A stretch of 28,051 nucleotides of DNA from Paracamarosporium sp. OC-R06-R3 (Eukaryota > Ascomycota > Dothideomycetes > Pleosporales > Didymosphaeriaceae). Both the position numbers and the translations under genes were made by a program. Location of the stretch: the NCBI GenBank assembly GCA_019828545.1, contig JACVRA010000176.1:2732-30782 (forward strand), written 5' to 3'. Of the stretch, positions 9,336-19,721 are shown piece by piece (positions within the stretch are counted from its first letter, which is position 1; every line of letters begins with the position of its first letter). The notes under the pieces were generated by a model. It did no database searches. It was not told the origin of the DNA and saw only the letters and a program-made list of their open reading frames with translations.

Positions 9336-10331
9336 TTATTCCAAAGCCGCTGTAGCATTGACTGGCTCAACATCCTGGGCGCCCCATATCTCAGAATATG
9401 GATCTTTACTCGCATCCAGCCAGCGCGGATATTCAGCAGCCATAGCCAGAAACTCAGCGACCTCCTCGCCGTACACATGGCCCACCCACGTGTAAATCAT
9501 GTCTGCACTGGCGGAAACACCGGAACTACACCACAGATTTCCATCTTCAACCCAGCGCGCTTTGCTGATCCAGTGTGTTTTAGGGCCGGTAGGCGTTGCC
9601 TGACGGACCGAATAAGCGAATGCAAAATATATAAGACTTAACACGCATTGCGAAGGGTAAGGGATCAAAACTGGGGAAAGGAAAAGCAGACATACCCACT
9701 CCCAAGCCTGCTTATTCGTCGTAGCCCGTCTACCATCAAGGTATCCTGAACGCGCAACAAGCGTAGCTCCTGTACATGTAGCCAAAACCCATTTGACCTG
9801 CTCCTTGTTAGTCTGTCGGCCTGGAGACCAGAGGAAATTTTGCTCACCTTTGGGAATACGCTCTTCACGAAAGCAATCTCTTCTTCAAGCGCTTCTGCAT
9901 GCTTAGTCGCTCCACCACCAGGCACGAACAATACGTCGATTGGCTCGTTGTTATTGGCGAGATAATCCGCATACGTCATAGTGGGTATGACACTTTCACC
10001 AAAGTCATTGTGCGTAGTGTTGGGGATGGGTGCTGGTGATGTGGTTACACCTTGAAGGGTTTTTCCAAAGACGGAGAGTTTCAGTGGGACAGCGTCGCCG
10101 TAGAGTACGGAGAAGGAGTTTAGGATGTCCTAGGCTGTTAGTTGAGGGTGTGAATGAAAGAGTAGATGGGCTTACTAGAGGACCGAATACGTCGAGCGCT
10201 TGGAAGTAGGGGTATGTGACAATGCCGAAATGTAAGGGGAGATTGGTGTTGTTGCTGATGGGAGGTTTGGTTGGTTTGGCTGATAGGACTAATGGGAGCG
10301 CCGCAACGAGTGCTAGTAATGAAAGATACAT
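9336..10331 (-). CDS. secreted DJ-1/PfpI-family protein
   Basis: Four exons on the minus strand: 10176-10331, 9848-10129, 9696-9797 and 9336-9599; introns of 46, 50 and 96 bp, all phase 0 with GT..AG. The product has 267 residues. It begins with a good signal peptide (MYLSLLALVAALPLVLSA), so secretion is likely. DJ-1/PfpI landmarks are HFGIVTYPYFQALDVFGPL, PIDVLFVPGGG, the nucleophile elbow ATCTGATLVA with Cys154, DGRRATTNK, and WCSSGVSASADM. Members include glutamine-amidotransferase-like isonitrile hydratases, glyoxalases and proteases; most fungal ones are cytosolic. The elbow Cys is present, so an active enzyme is plausible. No neighbour indicates a substrate. Confidence 0.9.
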
Positions 10332-10522
10332 CTTGCTCTATGTATATTTCTAAACTTATGAAAGAAGTAGTGACCGGTGGGAATAGATGGAAGCTTGATA
10401 GTACTCAATCCTGAGCGCGTGTTGTCGTACATATATTTTCTCACGCACGATCACTGTGTCTTTAGCCCCATTGTTGCTCTGTTTCCGTGCGCCTCACATA
10501 TACGTCATTAGAGGCTATAATC

Positions 10523-10750
10523 ATGTTCGATGAAGACGAATTCCTGTCCGAACGATGGCTTAGCCCCCAGATCTGCATGACTATTTACCTAGTGGGATTA
10601 TACTACGAAGCCGGAAGAAGGATACTACAAGAACACGGACACGATAGGAGCACACTGTTCACTCCTTACTGCGCCTTCTTGCCTGAGAAGTTGTATTTGT
10701 GCGGTAGACAAATCACAAAGCGTCGTGCAAAGATGAGAGAGGACGCCTAA
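10523..10750 (+). CDS. small hypothetical ORF
   Basis: 75 codons from an ATG, acidic at the start (MFDEDEF) and basic at the end (KRRAKMREDA). There is no signal peptide or membrane helix, and no family is recognised. It could be the first exon of a longer gene reaching into 10753-11028, but I found no splice pair that keeps the frame. Kept only as a possibility. Confidence 0.2.
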   Translation: MFDEDEFLSERWLSPQICMTIYLVGLYYEAGRRILQEHGHDRSTLFTPYCAFLPEKLYLCGRQITKRRAKMREDA

Positions 10751-11466
10751 GTGTGGCGACACGGGATTCCGTATCAGAGTGGCTCTCACGGGATTCCGTC
10801 TCTGATGAAGAGAGTGAACATCACAAGGAATTTAGTATCTCACGCATCGGAGAAGGCTCTTTAATAACTTCAAGCACTTTTGGTCTTTGGTACAGAGCTT
10901 TGATGATACTTGGTCCCGACAACGGGGAAACCATGTGTAAAATATTCGCATTGGCTCAAGCCACCATCTATATTCGAGAAGGGTGCAGCGTAAGCGACGT
11001 AAGAAGTGCATTTGGGCTACCTCAATAGAGTTTTTGAGCCATTTCTTGAAGCTGTTTGACTTTGCCAAATGGGATGCATGCCTTTTTTCTTTTTCTAGTC
11101 GAGTGAATAATGGAGACAGATTCGATCCAACAAATCCGAGATGCAAGTGCATCTACTCTTCCCCATTTCCTTGAAAGACGATAGGTACCTTTCCCACACA
11201 TCCATACTATAATCACCAGCCAACCACCTACCTTCTAAACACACTTCCACCGACCAATGTACGCGCCGAAGCCGAATTATCCGTACAGGCGCATCGCCGG
11301 CAAAACAGGATTGGAGGAACAACCTTCGAGTTTGAAAATGCTGTATGAGGCCGTCGAAACGCAGGCTCGCCTATAAGAAAACCGCCACCTGGCACAGTTG
11401 CAGTTTCGCAATGGTGCATGTCAAACGTCGCGACAGTCCTAATCCAGGCACGTAAGCGAAGCCACG

Positions 11467-11742
11467 ATGACTGCATCGCATTGCGTTATCGCAGATGCTG
11501 CGAGTAATGTTTATAGTAATCGTCGTAAGTACCAGGAAACGAAGAAGCTGTTTGCGAAAACGATTTTAGCGATTGAACAGAGCGGTCGCGCGTGGAGTAC
11601 TGCTGGCGATGTTGTTGGCGTTGCCGAGCGGCATCGAGGCAGCGGAGCGGACCCGGGAACCCTCACGATGCCTCCCTTGCCTCAGTCTCCTTCGTGTGAT
11701 CTCCAAGTAGCGCGTCTCAACGAACGCCTCGCACTCGCCTAG
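11467..11742 (+). CDS. small hypothetical ORF
   Basis: 91 codons from an ATG, with no recognisable domain or signal peptide and a Pro/Ser-rich middle. It ends 220 bp before the secreted repeat protein. An overlapping minus-strand ORF at 11228-11476 is equally plausible or implausible. Coding status is unsure. Confidence 0.15.
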   Translation: MTASHCVIADAASNVYSNRRKYQETKKLFAKTILAIEQSGRAWSTAGDVVGVAERHRGSGADPGTLTMPPLPQSPSCDLQVARLNERLALA

Positions 11743-11785
11743 TAGCCGCTCCTCCGCAATTACCTCACAGCTTCTTTCAACCCAC

Positions 11786-11793
11786 TATATAAA
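11786..11793 (+). promoter_or_regulatory. TATA box of the secreted repeat protein
   Basis: TATATAAA, 170 bp before the ATG at 11963, followed by pyrimidine-rich sequence and an A-rich start context (CAAAATGA). This suggests a strong, focused promoter. Confidence 0.55.
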
Positions 11794-11962
11794 TGTCCTG
11801 GCTCGTAGGTCTGAAAATGCATCCTCATCAGCATCCACCGGTTCATCCTTCCCTTCGCTGCTTTACATTGTTTTGGCTGGTCCATCCATTCATTTCTGCC
11901 TTCTAATTGCTTATACTTTATTCTATACACCTTCTTTGAACCCTAGTTTTTGAACAAACAAA

Positions 11963-12731
11963 ATGAAGTTCTCTATCCTTCTCATGATTGCGGCGACCGC
12001 TTCGGCGGCAGTGGTTGCGCCTCGCCATCACAAGGGTCGCGGTGGAAACAATGGCAACAATGGAAACAACGGAAATGGCGGAAACGGCGCCGGTCAGCAG
12101 GGTCAAGGAGCACAAAATGCGCAGACGGGTAACCAGGCGGCGACCGGTGACAACACTCAGACTGGCAACCAGGCTGCCACGGGTGGAAACACTCAGACGG
12201 GCAACCAGGCGGCAACAGGTGGAAACGCGCAGTCTGGCGCAACTGCCAGCGGTCTCGCCAGGGGCGCAACAACCATTGTCTTGAAGGAGACGAATGGGGT
12301 CCCGGGCAACGAATGCATCACCTTCCGCAACAACGGTATGTTATCTCCATCTCTTTATACTCAAGCATGCCTAACAATCCATAGGCGAAATGGTTGATGC
12401 CGCCTGTGTGAACACGGCTGCAGACCGCCAACTGCAAGCCTCGACCGTCAACGGCCAGCCCGTGCTCGCAGTGCAGCGCTCTTTCACTGCCGGTTTCCGT
12501 CCTGATCTTGTCGACGTGGATGCCTGTGTCGGCAACAACGGCACAACTTTCCTCGCCCTGCCCTGCAACGATGCGAACCTGGACCCCGTTACCTTCACCA
12601 ACAACCAGCTGGTCGCCGCAAGCGGAGCGTGCCAGAGCGGACACGACGGCTCGGCGCAGCTGACGATCGATCCAGCAGGGCAGAACTGTGCAGAACTGAC
12701 CAGCACGGAGACGACTGCATCCACCACTTAA
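11963..12731 (+). CDS. small secreted protein: Gly/Asn-rich repeats plus six-cysteine domain
   Basis: Two exons, 11963-12335 and 12385-12731, with a 49-bp intron (GTATGT..ATAG, branch CTAAC); 239 residues. A signal peptide (MKFSILLMIAATASA) is followed by a basic stretch (APRHHKGR), a Gly/Asn-rich tract, and three 12-residue repeats of the TGNQAATGGNTQ type. The C-terminal part from ITFRNNGEMVDAACV onward has six cysteines and the pattern AADRQ, FTAGFRPDLV, DACVG, SGACQSGH. That fits a family of uncharacterised ascomycete secreted proteins I recall, with variable low-complexity N-termini. It has no GPI-like tail, so it is probably released or bound to the wall non-covalently. Roles as effector, wall protein or adhesin are all conceivable; none is shown. 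The even six cysteines suggest three disulfides. The exon junction restores NNGEMVD in frame. Confidence 0.85.
12125..12232 (+). repeat. three tandem 36-bp repeats inside the secreted protein
   Basis: Copies at 12125-12160, 12161-12196 and 12197-12232 encode TGNQAATGDNTQ, TGNQAATGGNTQ and TGNQAATGGNAQ. They differ at synonymous sites as well as at two residues. A GGN-rich minisatellite-like tract lies just before (12041-12090). Copy number is likely to vary between strains. Confidence 0.9.
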
Positions 12732-14348
12732 ACTGGGTCCAGAATGGAACGAGTGACGTGGGGTAGGTGGATGCTGAATGTATGATCGCTTGGTGGGAGT
12801 ATTGTTGGATTGTCGACGTAAATGCGTAAAACATTTCCCTCGACGCAAAATAGTAACTTCTTTTCAAATAAATATTTGCGTGTCTTCGAACCAACCGGTT
12901 TCATGTCTGGGCCTTTCCAAGATACACTGCATAGTGATGAATAACATGAAGTACACCTCGTGCCTGTTTTCGAGAACAGTCCTTTTCACTCGTTGGCTAC
13001 TTCATACACATGGTAGACGATTTTAGATGCAGGCTAGCATGGGTCGCTCGAATTGCCTGTCTCAGGTAAGAAAATAATTGGTGCGTCCGAGCCTGTAACA
13101 AGTCGTAGCCAGAGTACTCGTCCCGGAGGAAAAGTGCCGAGGAGAGTCGGGTGATAGATCCAAGAAGAGATGCTAGGATACGTTTAGCATCTTAATCATG
13201 CTCGATCGATACTTTGAACCCGGAGCTTTCTTTTCTTGAAGGTGATGCTCTCCACGCCCCGCCGCATCACGATAGCACACTAATTCTGACCACCGACAAA
13301 CTAGGTCTGGGTAATCCGTGTGGTGGTAGATCTGGACTCGATAGCGTCTAGTACGAACGTGGCGCTGCCCAGTCACGTGCCAGCTACCCCACAGCCGGCA
13401 AACGGGTCGGATATTTCTTCTCGGACGATCCCCTAAAACGTCCAAGGCCGATACTGTGCCATGGGATTTAGTCCCAAGGACGGGCGCCACGTGAGTGATT
13501 TCTAGACGTCAAGGACTGGATCCCTGTAGTGACTTCCTCGGCAATTGCTTGCGTGCCCGTGGCCAAGTTAACTCTCAAAAACCTCTACCATAGAAGCGTA
13601 TGAATTAGCGTCGTATTCATTTCAACTGACTTCCAGCAGCCTTTTCTGTCTCCATTGTAATCCTTCTAGGCTACTGGAGCAGGTTTCCTAAGTTGATGTA
13701 TTAGCGATGTTCCTGGGAGAAAAGTGAACTAGCCCGCGACCGCCGTGCCATCGTCTCTCCAAATCTTCCAGCCCCGCAATTTACTTGGTCCCCGTGTGGA
13801 GCACTACGTAATGCATGCCGCTATGGGAGAACATCGGGGTCAAGGCAGTGGGTCTTCGGGGTCCTCTGGGGGAAGCTCGTTACGTGCGAGTTGTGCATGT
13901 GGGAGCTCTGCTGTAAGAACTTGGGCGAGTTTCACTGAACTTGTGTCGTCAGAGGGCTTACTGATTCATAATAAGCGCTAGAGTTAACTGTCGAAAGCCA
14001 AGTCCAACATCATAATTGATCTCAGACAGCGCACGGGATTCCGTGGCCACTTTGAAAGATCTCGGATCGCCTCGTGAATAGCCTATTTCAGGCAGCGAGT
14101 CGCTAGCCATGGACTACACGGATGACCCCGCAACAAGGCCGGCTGTAGGACCGGGGCATCGTAGGAATCTAGCGATCACCGGCGTTCGCACGTTGAAAAG
14201 TGGCTAGTTATATAGAAAATCCCACCAGTACCTCAGGCGTTCGGTAGAGCCAAGGTTTTGATCAGGATTATCCGTGAAGAAGTGTGGAGGTATATGAAGG
14301 GTCTTCAATCCCGTGCTTAGTACTGCTCGTGGTTTTTTGACTTTCAAT
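12732..14348. other. 1.6-kb gene-free region; promoter of the carboxylesterase at its end
   Basis: No ATG ORF with a recognisable product on either strand. Two CACGTG E-boxes lie at 13374-13379 and 13488-13493, and an 8-bp stem (AGATGCTA/TAGCATCT, 9-base loop) at about 13168-13192. The size is large for this gene-dense window; it may be a long regulatory region or old repeat DNA. No terminal repeats were found. Confidence 0.4.
14209..14215 (+). promoter_or_regulatory. TATA box of the carboxylesterase
   Basis: TATATAG about 134 bp before the ATG at 14349. Confidence 0.45.
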
Positions 14349-16176
14349 ATGCTGCGCACTTCGGCTTTGGCCCTTGGCCTCTTGTTCAGTGCTGCCCATG
14401 CCGCACCAGCTGCTTCGTCCAAAGTCTCAGCTCAGTCGGACTATGCCCCCGTTGCACACTCGAAAAACGGAACGTATGAGGGTGTGCACTCCTCGCAATA
14501 CAACCAAGACTTCTTTCTCGGGATTCCGTACGCACAGCCTCCTGTCGGAGGCCTCAGGTTCAAGATCCCAGTGAGCTTGAACGAAAGTTGGACCGACAAC
14601 AAGCAAGCTACACAGTACTCGAAGGCGGTGCGTATTGAATCCCTTGTAACATCTGTTTGGTACTTATAAGAGCATTTAGTGCTACGGATATGGCTCCGAT
14701 CAATGGAATTACGCAGTCAGCGAAGACTGCCTGTATCTCAACGTAGTTCGGCCCGCTGGCTACGAAAATCAGACACTGCCGGTGGCGTTCTGGATTCACG
14801 GTGGAGGTTTCTATCAGGGTTCAGGAGTTGATCAACGATACAACCTATCGTATATGATCCAAAATTCAGTTGAGATTGGAAAGCCGATCATTGGCGTGAG
14901 CATCAACTATCGTTTGAGTGCCTGGGGTTTCTTGAGTGGAAGCAAAGAACTTCTAGACGAAGGCAGCACCAACCTTGGTCTTCGAGACCAGCGTTTGGCA
15001 CTCCACTGGGTGCAAGAGAATATCAAGGCTTTCGGAGGTAGGTTGCGAGACCCACAAAATGCACAGCAAATTCTAACACGGACCGTAGGTGACAATGAGA
15101 AGGTGTCCATCTGGGGAGAAAGTGCCGGAGGCGCATCTGTCGGTTTCCATCTTACTGCCTACGGTGGACGCGATGACAAGCTGTTCCGCGGTGCTGCAAT
15201 GGAGAGTGGAAACCCGATATATTATCGAGCGCTCAACGAATCGCTCGACACTGCCGGAACGTACAACGAGCTTCTCGCCAGAACCAACTGTGGTAATGCG
15301 TCAAGCCCAATCCAGTGCCTCCGCGAGTTACCGACAAGCCAGCTGAATTCTGCTATCAACTCCACCAGCGCATCTTATAACAGAACATTAGCCCAATTCG
15401 GGCCTATCAAGGACAACGACTTCATTGCCGACTATGGTTCCAAACAACTCGCGGACGGCCGATTTGTCAAAGTGCCCATCATTGACGGCGCCAACTCAGA
15501 TGAAGGGTCTGCTTTCAGTCCGCAGGGCATCAACTCCACCGCAGCCTTCCGCGCTGCTGTTCTTGCCGGTGCTCCCGTGTCGCAGGACCTCGCTGATGAG
15601 GTCCTCGAGGCATACCCAGATGACCTATCGGTCAACGTCATTGCCAACTTGGGAGACGATCGTCCAGGGGCCCCTTACGGCACTCAATTCCGTCGGTCCG
15701 CGTCATACTTTGGAGATTATACTTTCATTGCCCACCGGCGGAAAACTTGTGAGGTCTGGGCTGCCGCGGGCCTCAGCGCATACTGCTATCGTTTCAACGC
15801 GATTCCTGCCGGTCTTCCTCCAACGAGTGGTGTGACTCATTTCCAAGAAGTTTCATTCGTCTTCAACAACATTGTGGGCAGCGGCTACAAGCCTGCTGCA
15901 ACGCCACCTTTCCAGGGCAAGGGCCAGAGTTACATTGATCTGGCTAAACTTATGGACAGCAGCTGGATCAGCTTCTTCCACGACCAGGACCCGAACTCGT
16001 GGAAGAAATCAGCGGCGTGGCGCGGTGAAGAAGAGGACTGGCCAGTGTATGATGTCGAGAACCCGCAAGACTTTGTATTCGACGCGAATGTGACGAGCCA
16101 TGCGGAGGCCGATACGTACCGTAAAGAGGGAATGGCGTTGATTAATGCCCACAATTTGGATACATTTCTTCGGTGA
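14349..16176 (+). CDS. secreted type-B carboxylesterase/lipase
   Basis: Three exons: 14349-14627, 14680-15037 and 15089-16176; introns of 52 and 51 bp. The product has 574 residues, normal for the family. A signal peptide (MLRTSALALGLLFSAAHA) indicates secretion. Family landmarks are FLGIPYAQPPVGGLRF, EDCLYLNV, oxyanion hole HGGG (His133), INYRLSAWGFL, the nucleophile Ser224 in GESAGG, Glu351 in NSDEG, and His463 in GVTHFQEV. The triad is complete. It would hydrolyse carboxylic esters outside the cell; the substrate is unknown. The second intron (15038-15088) is 51 bp with no stop, so an unspliced read is also open. Removing it restores the family sequence AFGGDNEKVSIWGESAGG, so I take it as an intron. 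Its stop is 265 bp before the next gene on the same strand. Confidence 0.93.
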
Positions 16177-16441
16177 AGTGGTTATGCGTGTTGTTGGAGA
16201 GTGAGTGAGGGTGGTCGCGACGCGAAGAAGGCGCGTTGGTTTGCCGCTTGTGTTGGAAGGAACGCGAGACCGTTTGCTCGACTACTGTTCTCCGTATCGC
16301 TTCCAGCTCTCACTTTGTAAATACTTCAGTCGTTGACTTACACGTAATACTTTAGTCTTACATCCAAGGATTTCTCAATCTTTCCCATCTCTGATAGTTC
16401 GCCTTCGTCGGCTACCGCGACTACCAGGATCGAACGGCATC

Positions 16442-17791
16442 ATGGCCGACGCCCTCGAAAGCCGGAACGTCAGTTTGGTCAATGTCCCCACCGATAGCCC
16501 TCAAGCGGACACCGTCACATCCGTGTCGGACGGAGAAGCGCGTCATGCAGACGTCGTAAAACACAAGCGAGCGCGGGACGTCGTCCCCAAAGCTCCTGGT
16601 ATTTCTTCCCCCCCACCAACTGTAACCCCATTGCATCCATGTTCTGCACTTGTTGCATGTGTCAAAACATGAACACGGACAGCCTCACTTACAGTTCAGG
16701 TAGAAAACGAATTTTTCGAGATCCAATCTGTCCCAGGGAAGGGCTACGGCTGCTTCGCACTTAAAGACCTCAAGCGGGGTACGCGCATACTCAGTGATCC
16801 TGCTCTGCTTGCCATTTCCAACGGATACTATCTCAAAGCCGATATTGAAGAGGCGTTCGCGAGGCTTTCGAAGGAGGAACAGGATCTGTACTGGAGCCTT
16901 GCTTCCAGCCACGGCCAGGATCCGAAGAAATGGCCTAGTCAGATTCATGAGAGCGTGGTAAGTGAACAACCAGTCGGCACACTTACATTTCTCAGGCCTA
17001 TTTTACTGACTCGAAGTTTGTCGTGCAGAAGGATCGCGAGGCCCTGCGGATCAAAGAGCAGCACGATGCCCGGGTCGCCAAAGAACCGTCACTGCTAAGC
17101 ATCTTCCAAAACAATTGCATGGAGATGGGCAAAGGCGCCGGCATCTTTCCGAACGCAGCCCGCTTCAACCACTGCTGCAGTCCAAATGCGAGCTTCAATT
17201 GGAACATGAACATCCAACGTGAGACGATCCACATCATCCACGACGTCAAGCAAGGCGACCAAATCACCTTCTCTTACTGCGACATGACGCACGAGAAGAC
17301 ACTACGGGCCTGGGAGCTGAAGCACTACGGATTTGCCTGCGATTGTAAGGCGTGCACCAGCGACGAAGACGATTCCGACGGTTTCGCCCGCCAGAGTGCT
17401 GAGCGGAGGTACCGTATTGGGGAGCTGGAGCAGACAACTAGCTACCTACGAGGCTCGAATATAGAAATAGGAGTGAGGGAGCCGGAGTTTGTGAAGCAGC
17501 TGCTCGAGCTGGCGGTGCTTCACTTGGAGATAGGCGACTATTCGATGAGGTTGGCAAACATGTGGGTACACCCTCATTCCATGGCTCCACCTTCGACTGA
17601 TTGTTGGCAGATACATCGACCTTGCTCTGGCCTGCGAGTTTGCCAAGGACTTCAAGAACGGTCAGGATATGGCAGCCAATGCGCTACGCATCAAGCGCGA
17701 CTGCCAGGGCGAGGACTCTCCGGATTTCGCAAAGTACAAAGGCATCCTGAAGCGGCTTCATCGTAGCTACAAGGCGGCGCAGCAGGCATAG
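16442..17791 (+). CDS. SET-domain protein (putative lysine methyltransferase)
   Basis: Four exons: 16442-16598, 16695-16957, 17029-17561 and 17611-17791; introns of 96, 71 and 49 bp. The product has 377 residues. SET motifs are GKGYGCFAL (cofactor-binding GxG), FNHCCSPNA (NHxCxPN) and GDQITFSYCD, followed by a short post-SET-like CDCKAC. The pattern matches the small fungal SET proteins related to the SMYD/SET5 type, without a MYND finger. The N-terminal 50 residues are disordered and polar. The substrate (histone or other) cannot be told. The second intron is ambiguous: an AG at 16995 would give a 38-bp intron and 11 more residues in the same frame. I prefer 17028 because of the TACTGAC branch point and a normal length. 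Confidence 0.87.
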
Positions 17792-18542
17792 ACAGAGACA
17801 AGATATATCACGAGCCGTGGGGTTTTAAAGGGCTTTCGTAAGGCAGACGTACCTCGAGTTGTTGTAGTCCTGCAGGCCATGCATATCTGCAGGGCGACAC
17901 AATCGAAAGCATCTAATGCACAATGAAATCGTTTACGACCAAGTGTCTGCCACTTTGCGAACTATTGATTAGCTAATCTCATTGCGGGAAAATTCTCTGG
18001 AACACAAGTCCCGAGCTGAGACACAACTGAAGCATCCAGCCACCACGATTCCAACACCCTCTCCGGAGCATCTCATGATCGCTAGAGGCTCAGCGCTTCA
18101 CACTACGCACGCCAAGTCGCCTTACTCAAATTAGAGAATGCAAGAATGCCGCGGGCGCCAGATTGCTTGCCACCCAATCAAGCGCAAGGTGCATCAGGAT
18201 TCAGGCACAAGCGAAAGCGCAGGGTGGTTAGCCACTGACGTAGACGCCGGTCCCTGCGTTCAGCACAGCTTGAAACTGGTCGCGCGCGTACTTTTATATC
18301 GTGGACCCTGACCAGACATGTTCGCGTCTATTTTGTTGCTTCATTATTCACGATACCTAACTCACCTGAATTCGTTAGATCACACCGATCGTTTGTTACA
18401 CCGCGTCGTCGAAAAATAATACGGCCGTTGCTGCGCCTCACTGCCCTCCCACCTTCCCCAAAGGGATTACGAGCTGGAGACAGAGTGACAAAACAGAGGG
18501 ACAGCTCTGTCTGTACACACACACTCACACGCGCGCGCAACA
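17792..18542. other. intergenic region, promoter of the AhpC/TSA gene
   Basis: No gene is seen. A TTTATATC TATA-like element lies at 18293-18300, 243 bp before the ATG. The 30 bp before the start codon contain CA and CG dinucleotide runs (18515-18540), probably in the 5' UTR. Confidence 0.45.
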
Positions 18543-19721
18543 ATGGAGTCGATAGCTACTTTGACCGATCCCACAGCGGCTACAGGAGCGGCTGAGATTG
18601 CCACGCTAGAGACCGATCCTGAACATGCTCGAGCAACGGATGTGCTGTCCTCGGGGAAGCCACCCACACCGCCGTCCTCACAGTCTGGCCTTTCGCTCAA
18701 CCCCAAACTCGCGCCCAGCGGCAACGGCAACTCCCACAAACGCCAAAACTCCCTCTCCCTCAATCCGAATCTCTCTCCTTCGCAGGATGCGAAACCACGC
18801 AACTCGACCGACGCGACGCTGAGCCTGGGTGCCACGACAGCCAGATCGCCCACGACGACCGACGCGCCTACAACTCCACCTTTCTCGCCTTCAAGCACCA
18901 CGCCTGTGCTGGAGAATCCCGAGCTCGACTTCGAAGGCAGTGTCGAAGTGAACAATGACATACCCTCAGAGAAGGACTTGAAGCGTGTGGACGATCTCGT
19001 CGTGCTCGACGCCAGCGGCGAAAGCCGACCTTTCAAGGACCTATATAGAGGCGAGGGCGTAGCACCACGTCAACTCATAATCTTCATCCGCCACTTCTTC
19101 TGCGGAAACTGCCAGGAGTACCTGCGCGAGCTATCCGCCTCGATCACACCCGAGTCCCTCCTCGCACTCCCCGAACCGACCTTCATCACCGTCATCGGCT
19201 GCGGACGCCCCGAGCTCATCGAGATGTATACGCAGACGACCAAATGCCCGTTCCCCATCTACGCCGACCCCACGCGCAAACTTTACGACCTCCTCAACAT
19301 GACTCGCACGCTCGATATGGGCAAGAAGCCCGAATACATACAATCGAATATACTCTTCACGTCGGTGCAGTCCATTGTGCAGTCTCTCAAGACGGGTAGC
19401 AATGCGCTCAAGGGCGGAGATTTTAAGCAGGTGGGCGGCGAGTTTCTATTCGACGACGGTAAATGCGTGTGGGCGCATCGCATGCGGCATACAAGGGACC
19501 ATGCGGAGATCTCGGAGGTGAGGGAGTTGCTGGGGTTGGAGACGAAGAAGAGTCCGTTGAGGAAGCGGTGGAGCCACGGCGTCAAGACGTTGAGGGAACA
19601 GGGACGGAATAGAAGCAGCAGCTGGGGCAGGGGGAGGAGCAAGAGTAAGGGGGCGAAGGACAAGGATGAGAAGAAGTCGGCGGAGAAGGTGGTAGAGGAG
19701 AGCAAGGAAGCGGCTGCATAG
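18543..19721 (+). CDS. AhpC/TSA-type thioredoxin-fold redox protein (PRXL2/AAED1-like)
   Basis: Single exon, 392 residues, with start context CAACAATGG. Residues about 1-140 are Ser/Thr/Pro-rich and disordered, with a repeated SLNPxLxPS motif. Residues about 145-340 form the thioredoxin-like domain of the AhpC/TSA antioxidant (AAED1) family: DLVVLDASGESRPFKDLY, LIIFIRHFFCGNCQEYLREL with a CxxC at Cys187 and Cys190, TFITVIGCGRP, and FPIYADPTRKLYDLL. Near the end of the domain comes GGEFLFDDGKCVWAHRM, followed by RDHAEISEVRELL. The last 50 residues are very basic, then Lys/Glu-rich. Proteins of this group are thought to act as thiol-dependent antioxidants, but their substrates are poorly known. 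There is no signal peptide, so it is cytosolic or nuclear. Confidence 0.9.
   Translation: MESIATLTDPTAATGAAEIATLETDPEHARATDVLSSGKPPTPPSSQSGLSLNPKLAPSGNGNSHKRQNSLSLNPNLSPSQDAKPRNSTDATLSLGATTARSPTTTDAPTTPPFSPSSTTPVLENPELDFEGSVEVNNDIPSEKDLKRVDDLVVLDASGESRPFKDLYRGEGVAPRQLIIFIRHFFCGNCQEYLRELSASITPESLLALPEPTFITVIGCGRPELIEMYTQTTKCPFPIYADPTRKLYDLLNMTRTLDMGKKPEYIQSNILFTSVQSIVQSLKTGSNALKGGDFKQVGGEFLFDDGKCVWAHRMRHTRDHAEISEVRELLGLETKKSPLRKRWSHGVKTLREQGRNRSSSWGRGRSKSKGAKDKDEKKSAEKVVEESKEAAA

Larger units (their letters stand above)
10332..11962. other. poorly resolved region between the DJ-1 and secreted-repeat-protein genes
   Basis: About 1.6 kb in which no gene can be named. Two short ATG ORFs are listed separately. 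An open stretch at 10753-11028 has no ATG and cannot be joined to the preceding ORF with good splice sites. It contains CACGGGATTCCGT twice (10760 and 10787), a third copy at about 14033, and the core again inside the carboxylesterase. Bases 11743-11962 are the promoter and leader of the next gene. Confidence 0.4.

Noticed and set aside
10760..10799. Repeated CACGGGATTCCGT (CGG-N4-CCG) as zinc-cluster binding sites
   Set aside because: The core also occurs inside the carboxylesterase coding region as plain Gly-Ile-Pro codons, so chance or coding origin is likely.
10753..11028. 91-codon open frame
   Set aside because: It begins at GTG, which is not a nuclear start in fungi, and no splice pair links it to an upstream ATG.
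13168..13192. Hairpin as a small RNA or tRNA part
   Set aside because: Only an isolated 8-bp stem; no cloverleaf or other structure around it.
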